A stretch of 64,000 bases of DNA from positions 1 through 64,000 of the forward strand of contig JALJCO010013414.1 of NCBI GenBank assembly GCA_023101725.1, written 5' to 3'. The translations under genes were made by a program, and so were the position numbers. Origin of the DNA: Atherinomorus stipes (taxonomy: Eukaryota; Chordata; Actinopteri; Atheriniformes; Atherinidae). The stretch's first letter is position 1. The number at the start of each line of letters is the position of its first letter. Below the pieces are notes generated by a model that worked only from the letters and a program-made list of their open reading frames with translations, searched no databases and was not told where the DNA came from. Of the stretch, positions 57,684 to 64,000 are shown in pieces.

Positions 57684-58820
57684 CTGAAACAGGGATCAAG
57701 ACAATAAAACTCACAGCCATTTCTTACTTTTTCTGGACATGTTCCACTTCAGCCTCAGTTGTCAGATTTTGAGGCTAAAATGATCTAAAATGAATTTATC
57801 AATACAAACAGCAGCATAAAGACCAACCAGAAACAGAATTTTTTACCAACAGAACTTTGTAGAAATACCACACAGATCAACAGTGAAGCCTTTTCTCATC
57901 TGCAGATCATCTCTCAAGTCTTGGCTTTCAGGTATTGAAATAAACACACACCAGAAACTATTTTCTCTTTTCCAGTTATTTCTGCAACTATTTACCTTCT
58001 ATCCTCACAAAACCAACTCAGCTGCATCAGAAAGCTCTTCTTTCTTTATTCCAGCCATAGAGGATCATTATTTTCCTTCTTTTCAGACACACACACAGAA
58101 ATTTCTGCTCACTTGTTGATCTTCGGCTGCTCCTGATTGGACATTACCGTCAATTTAAGCTCTCTGATTGGAGGAAAGTTGGACAGGAAGTGTCTTTATC
58201 ATCATTTCCAGGTCTAAATAGAGGTCTCTTAGCAACATAGTAGAGATAGTGATGGTGAAAATGGGATAAATAATGGTGTTATCATGGATCATTGTGGATT
58301 TACCAGATAGTCTCTGAATAAACACGACATTTAGTGGCTGGATTGTAAACCTCCTGGATGGGATGCTGAAAAACCTCCATAGATCACCTAAAGGGTAGAC
58401 CCCACAGTTACACACTACCATTCCCGAGACACTGATGATGATAGAAGTGATGTAACTCGGGGGTGCCAAAAATCTAGTGGCAGTTTGAGGGTTGCCACAA
58501 AAAAAGAAAAAAAAATGGGTTGAGGGTAAGTGGAGAGAATATCTTCCATAGATCCTGAAGTTAAAGACCAACCAGACAATCCTCTGATCTCAAGGTTAAC
58601 TCAAACTATTAATAAATAATACCAAGGTTTAAGAACACGTCCTAAAGCCGTCTAAACTATTTTTTGCTTTTCATAGAGCCGACAGTGCCGCACCACCATC
58701 TGAGATCTGCAAGGTTTACAGTAGATGAGATTACTTCCAGGAAAACAGAGAGGGAATACCTGGATATGGTGGAATCTGCTTAAATACATGGGTGTAATCT
58801 GCAATCCACACCCGTTTCAC
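57684..58820. other. Upstream of the found myot exons, nothing recognised
   Basis: Presumed intron or 5' region of myot on the minus strand. A 138-codon minus-strand frame at 58155-58571 has no recognisable domain. No promoter was identified. Confidence 0.4.
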
Positions 58821-58823
58821 AGT

Positions 58824-59191
58824 TATGGCTGCCACAAATGATTATTTTGATGATCAACTAATCACCAATTGTTTTGGCGATTAGTCGACTAATTGGATCT
58901 TACAAAAATTGTAGCATATTTACAGAACCAGTCAGAAGTTTGGACACACACTCATTGAATCTAATCGAAAAACGTAGCCAAATTTTTGACTGGTAGTGTG
59001 TGTGTAATTTATGTCAATATACAATTCAAGAAAAGATGACCAGACAGAAAGGCGGACAAGGCAGCGAAAGGTACAGTGGCAATTTTGAGAGGAAAAACGA
59101 AGCTCTAAGACCGTAAACGATTGGTTGATTATGAAACTAGTCGCTGACTATTTTGATAGTCGACAACAATCGACTAATCTTGGCAGCCCTA
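58824..59191. mobile_element. hAT-type nonautonomous element with 8-bp duplication
   Basis: TTCACAGT at 58816-58823 and 59192-59199. The ends TATGGCTGCCACAAATGATT and AATCTTGGCAGCCCTA are inverted with GATTAGTCGACTAATT-type subterminal words. The middle (58918-59050) has AGTTTGGACACACACTCATTG and its mirror TGACTGGTAGTGTGTGTG, which looks like a nested Tc1-type MITE. Confidence 0.92.
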
Positions 59192-59199
59192 TTCACAGT

Positions 59200-59560
59200 T
59201 TTTCAAGGTTCCTGAGCCAAATGAAGGAAACTGGATTTGAGTTAAATAAATTTTGACCCCTGGAGCCTCCATGTCTGACACGCACACAGAATTTGGGGAA
59301 AAAATGAAAATGGATTCCTAAATGGTTCAATGTCCCAGCACGGCCTCTAATCTCTGATTTTCTGACATCAAAGTGGGAATAAACATAAAAAAGACAAAGG
59401 CCCAATCCCAGTGTTCCCCCTACTTACAACCACTGGCTCTTACTCACCACCGCTGCACCCTCAAATTGAAGCCACAGGGGTAGGGCTTTGTAATCCTCCC
59501 TAGGAATTGGGGCACCACTGTTGCATTTATATTCAGGCACGTACATGACTGCGTAGTGAC
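59200..59560. other. Stretch without a recognised gene
   Basis: No domain, RNA or repeat boundary recognised between two hAT elements. Confidence 0.4.
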
Positions 59561-59568
59561 GTTTGCAC

Positions 59569-60402
59569 TAGGGATGGGCGATATGGACTAAAAAATGTAT
59601 CACCATCATTTCTCTGATTTATCACAGTAACGATAAAAACTATCAGCAAAATATTTGTATTATAAATCTGCCACTAAATTCGGTCTTTGAAGCCCTACAA
59701 AATACTAAAAGACACTAAACTATATCAATTAAGTTCAAGTAGTGCACCTGTATTGCAAAACTGTAGTGATACCAATCAAACAAGTCTGAAATATGAGAGA
59801 CCAAATTCCACATTTATTCAAATGATGCAAACAGCAAAACTAACTTGGCTTATTAAAAAAAAAACCAAAGTAGTGCAACTGCAAACACAACCTGATAAAT
59901 TGAATTTATAGTTTTTATCGTGAGATGACAAATTGTTATTGTGGGGAATTTCTTTGACGACAGGGCTGGACAATTAATCGAAATTTAATCGTGATTTCAA
60001 TTTTGCCTTTTCACGATCATAAAAACACTGTAATCGAAGAAAAACGATTAATCCTGAAGTGAACATACTGGTGGAGTTATAGGAAGCAAACTGCAGGGAG
60101 GATAGAACAGGAACGCATGTAGACTGAATATTCATTTTTATTAATATTATTATCTTAAATAATATTCTTATTTTACTCCTCTACTTGTTTCTAATTTATT
60201 TCCAGTTTTATTTTTTTAAAAGTTATATTTAAAGTTGAGTTGTGGTGGTTCAAAAAACACTTTTTATAAAAATCAATGAATAATCAAGTATATTAATCGT
60301 GATTTCAATATCAGTCAAAATAATCGTGATTATAGTTTTTCCCATAATCGTCCAGCCCTATTTGACGATATATCGCACACGATAAAAGATGGCCCATCCC
60401 TA
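59569..60402. mobile_element. hAT-type element, outer member of a nest, with 8-bp duplication
   Basis: GTTTGCAC at 59561-59568 and 60403-60410. The ends TAGGGATGGGCGATATGG and GATGGCCCATCCCTA are inverted. Subterminal words (TATCGTGA/ATCACAGTAACGATA) fit the common fish hAT MITE. Another hAT is nested at 59961. Confidence 0.95.
59961..60360. mobile_element. hAT-type element nested in the previous one, with its own 8-bp duplication
   Basis: TTTGACGA at 59953-59960 and 60361-60368. The ends CAGGGCTGGACAATTAATCG and ATAATCGTCCAGCCCTA are inverted. Length 400 bp, with AATCGTGATTTCAAT repeated near each end in inverse order. It is younger than the element it interrupts. Confidence 0.95.
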
Positions 60403-60410
60403 GTTTGCAC

Positions 60411-62220
60411 ATACGTCTCACTATAACAGCACACTTCCTTCCTTCACCACCTCCCTCATCTTCATCTTTTTACTTCTTCTGCCTAATTTTCCTTTTCTTT
60501 CTTCTTCCTCATCTTCATTTTCTTCCTTGCTCCTTTCCTTTTCCTCTTCAGTCTTCGCCCCCCTCGTCTTCCTCCTGTTTTTCCTGCTTCTCACTCTTCC
60601 TCCTTATATCATTATTTTGATAATAATGACTACTGCTACTACTACTGCATTGGTTGTCATGTTGGGACCACTCTCATTCAAAACCAGTTTTATGAAGCAG
60701 TCTGTGCTTGACCTACTTCCTTCCCTCCCAAACTGGAAGTCATTTAGATCTCAGTGAATTACAGAATAAAAAGAGGAGAAAGTAATAAATAACTAAATTA
60801 AACCTCCCGTGTTACAGACTGTTTTATACGTCTAACATTGCACCAGTGAGCTAACGAGTCGGACAGATGTCGGTGGTTCTGCTCCCGTTTCAGCCCACTC
60901 ACTACTTTTCTTCCTGTAAACCCAACATGTCTGCTCCTCCACTTTCCGACAAGGAAAGAATGTTGTTCCCATGACGACCACGTACTGTAGTCTGGGCCAC
61001 GCAGGAGTATGATGACAATAGCAGCTCTCTCTCTCCAGCGTTTACTCAGTGAGTCTGACCTGCCAGCATCAGCTGACCTCCACTCCACACATTTCATCCT
61101 TATTCACAAATTTAAAACCTCAGTGAAGCATTTATGGAGACGTGTTAGAGGAAAAAAAGAATTTGAATGTTTTACCTGGAATGAGATGAAGGTGATAACG
61201 TCAACACTTTAGTTCAAGGCAAACGATAACTTAAAATATCACGATATTGAAAAAAAAAAAGGAAAGATTTAAGCTCAACATGTAAAAATGTCTTTAAATT
61301 TGTCAATATTTAAATTTGTTTCAAACCCTCTCCTTCTATTTTAAGAGAAGATTAATGATGAATATGAACTATAGCAGGATTTATCATTTATTTCTTCACC
61401 TTTTAAGACTTGAGGTCACTCTACAGTAAATGTTTATCATGTGTAAGCTGGTCAATACTTAGACCAAAGTAATATGTACTTTATTTCAATTTACAAAAAT
61501 ACTCTTCCAACAAGTACATAGTCATTTTTCACAATCTTTTTCTGGTCTCTTTACTGGCTCAAGTGATACTTTTATGCCATTTTTACCCCGAAACTCATGT
61601 GTTACTAAATGAGGGTGCAAGTACCATAATAAGTCTATAAAAGCTGTTCTACTTTGTAAAGTAGCAGGTTTATCATCAGTGCTCTGGAGTCTTAAACTGT
61701 CCGGAAAACATCTACCTCCCAGAGAAAAGCTGAGTCTCACTAGCTGCGCTTCCCATTCAGGACTAGTTGAAATAATCTGGCTTGTTGTTCTGACAGGAAG
61801 AAAAAAACAACAAAAAACAAGACATTAATCTCGTTTTGTCCACGAGTCATTGCTGTCACTTTCAGGGCTTTTACGTGAGATGTGTTGGTCATTAGATGCG
61901 TGTTTCTGTAGAGATAAATACTCTACCCGAGTATTGTTTATTGTCCTAACTGCAGCACTGTCAGCATAATTAAGTTTTAAACCTGGCTGTTGTTGAACTG
62001 AGCTACAGCCAATTAACCATAAAAACTCTGAACCTTTTTTAAACATTTCGGCTCTGCCTGTTTTTTCCATGTAAAAATGTATGTAGAAGCCAAGCGGCAA
62101 CCTCTGACAGAAAAATGAAGCCAGTTCCCGGTTGCCAAAGATTGCAGTTCCCTCCTCATCCACTAGGGGGTCCAAAACAGAGCAAATCCCCATAGACTCC
62201 CATGTTAAAAAGGCCAACTT
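60411..62220. other. Stretch without a confident gene
   Basis: About 60430-60610 is pyrimidine-rich (CTTCTTCC-type). Open frames of up to 130 codons at 60798-61097, 61522-61740 and 61825-62217 on the minus strand show no recognised domain and no matching splice phases. They could include unrecognised 5' exons of myot. Confidence 0.4.
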
Positions 62221-62224
62221 CAGA

Positions 62225-62490
62225 AATGAAAATGTTTACAGCAGAAAAAACATGTTCATTGAAAAAATGAACGTTTGCACAGAAATGAACATTTTTACAG
62301 CAGAAATAAACGTTCACAGCAGAAATAAAGATGTTCACAGCAGAAATAAACATGTTCACAGCAGAAATAAACATGTTTACAGCAGGAATGAACATGTTCA
62401 TTGAAAAAAATAAACATGTTTGCACAGAAATAAACATGTTCGCACAGAAATAAAGATGTTCACAGCAGAAATAAACATGTTTACAGCCTG
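62225..62490. repeat. About 22-bp minisatellite (CAGCAGAAATAAACATGTTC units)
   Basis: About 12 imperfect units built from ACAGCAGAAATAAACATGTT with alternates TTTGCACAG and CATTGAAAAAA. The low-complexity translation on either strand is not a protein. Confidence 0.9.
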
Positions 62491-62619
62491 GTTTAAAACA
62501 TTATTTTAGGTTTAATAGGTCAAGTTTACCTTCATGTCAACTGTGAGGGGGGTCATTTTTTTTTAGAACTCTATTTAGATGTTAACTCGATTAGTATTTA
62601 GCCCAGAGTATGTTGACTG

Positions 62620-62750
62620 TAGGGATGCAAGATATAATCGGCCCCTATCGGTATCGGCCTAAATCGGCCTTAAAACTGAGTATCGGAAATCGGCCACCCC
62701 AGTGTTGTTTTCGTTAACGATGACGATGACTAAATCATTTCGTTGACGCT
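62620..62750. mobile_element. Two truncated hAT termini side by side
   Basis: TAGGGATGCAAGATATAATC (62621) begins one element of the ATCGGCC type. CAGTGTTGTTTTCGTTAACG (62700) matches the terminus of the hAT at 12433-13959, including GACGATGACTAAATCATTTC inverted. Each lacks its partner end in view. Confidence 0.7.
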
Positions 62751-64000
62751 AGGCGTGTCCCCGAATAGTCTACGATTCAACGATTCGTTTCCAGGACTGA
62801 GCTTCGACTGCCAGTCTCTAAGTCGAATAGTCGCAGCATTTGGTTACCAAGCAAAGATCATACCATCCTGCAGTAGGAGGGTGCTGAATGTTTGATTTTT
62901 ACACAATATTCATTTGTCCTTTAAATAATTCATGTCATAGGTCTATTAGCAGCCGAATAATTCTGCTACTATCAGTGTGGCATAAGGCAAGATGAGCCGG
63001 GCAGGCGGGTTTAAACCGCAGTCTGCCGACTGAGTCGCATGCGCTGAGCACTCAGACAAAGCGACGTCTCTGTGACCGAGTAGCCAGAGACATGATGAAG
63101 GACCCACACCTGTCACATCATCATCATCGATGTAGTTTCTTCCACTGATTTACAGCATCAGTCTGTCAAGGTGGAAACAGTCTTACAGACATGAACACCG
63201 CGTCTACAGTACTCCCGTGCGTAATGCTGAAGATGGATACGCTGGCACTGCTGGAGGATTATTCAGATTATATCAGGAAAGAACGCATTTTTAAGAACCA
63301 TAATTTCCTGAATCATGAAGCCTGTGGCTGATATCAGACTCCCTAGCGTAGCGCTTTTATCTTTGTCCTGAACTGGACCGCCGTCTGCTGCGTCAGCTGT
63401 TGAGCGCACATGTGGAGCGGCTCCTGAGATGCCAGGAGAAGATGCTGCACTATTCCAGCAAGTTGTGGAATAATCGTGGCTGTGATGTTCTGCACATTCC
63501 CTCCACCTCCACCTCCACGCCATCCAGAGCAGATTATCCTGTCGGCTTTATTGTTAACGAATCGAGGAGCACCTCTCCTGTTCATTGGCTTTCTGCTGCG
63601 CAGATTCTAACTTTTACTTTCTGTTATTCATGGATATAACTTTGTACTTCGTTATGAGCCTATTTTTTTAATTGTTGTGTAATTGATTTATTTATTCAGT
63701 GAAGGTTATTCTATTGTAATTCCTCTGTATATGTTTGACATTTGGACTGTGCGCAGCGGAGCGTGCACAGACTGTCAACACCCTTTTAATTTTCTTTCCT
63801 GACTTTAAATTGTTAAGCAAAAAAAAACAAACAAAACAGACAAAAAAACAACAAATAAAAAACATTTGAATTTATTTGATGAGGTGTTCCAGCTGTTTCT
63901 CTGGAGCAAGAAAAGACTATTATGAATCAAGAAGGGGGAAAAAAAAAAAAAAAAAACATGATTTGACTATTCGTCGGCGAATGACATGATCTGACGAATC
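62750..64000. other. Window end, probable element, right end outside view
   Basis: Begins GGCGTGTCCCCGAATAGTCT, and TTTGACTATTCGTCGGCGAA near the window end is a partial mirror, so one large element may span this stretch. Poly-A tracts lie at 63820-63960. No coding domain recognised. Confidence 0.45.

Noticed and set aside
60798..61097. Minus-strand frame as a possible first myot exon
   Set aside because: No myotilin or palladin similarity and no donor in the phase needed by the exon at 57683.
62156..62437. Repetitive peptide frame (FISAVNMF type)
   Set aside because: It is the translation of the 22-bp minisatellite on the minus strand.

Overview
This window is vertebrate nuclear DNA, almost certainly from a teleost fish. 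It has short exons with GT-AG introns, two conserved animal genes, and a typical fish transposon load: L2- and RTE-type LINEs, Tc1/mariner, many hAT and TTAA-flanked nonautonomous elements, and tRNA-derived SINEs. No species can be named from the sequence alone.

Two host genes were rebuilt exon by exon. On the + strand, 17171-31641, is a complete histone deacetylase 3 gene (hdac3): 14 coding exons whose phases all agree, giving 1287 nt and 428 residues, the same length as the mammalian protein. Every catalytic residue falls at its expected number. On the - strand, ending at 34076, is a myotilin-type gene (myot). Ten coding exons were found between 57683 and 34076, with two Ig domains and the family's C-terminal LYESEEL. 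Its 5' end was not found. The two genes lie tail to tail about 2.4 kb apart. One makes a nuclear co-repressor enzyme and the other a sarcomeric Z-disc protein, so they are neighbours rather than a pathway.

Layout: 1-3215, a frameshifted LINE inserted in a palindromic element (to about 3772). 3773-10640, an intact YqaJ-nuclease exon of transposon type, small palindromic elements and three tRNA-like repeat units. 10640-12330, a decayed intron-containing integrase gene of GIN/Ginger or Ty3/gypsy type. 12335-14759, a Tc1 relic split by a hAT element with a perfect 8-bp target duplication, then a second palindromic element. 14762-17012, an L1/Tx1-like LINE relic and (TA)n tracts reaching the hdac3 promoter. 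17171-31641, hdac3, whose introns hold a Tc1 relic, a 1.5-kb 29-bp minisatellite and a three-level transposon nest. 34076-57683, myot, whose last intron (11.2 kb) holds an L2-like LINE and other elements and whose other introns hold a 25-bp minisatellite, a Tc1 element and palindromic elements. 57684-64000, no confident exon, but well-bounded hAT insertions.

The most interesting non-host material is a set of 'cut-and-paste plus nuclease' remnants: a 1.1-kb element with an AT duplication carrying the first exon of a YqaJ-type gene at one end and a THAP-like exon at the other, and a separate intact YqaJ exon at 5251-6229. Exon boundaries come from splice consensus, phase and family knowledge read by eye. 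Transposon family names are pattern recognition, not database results.
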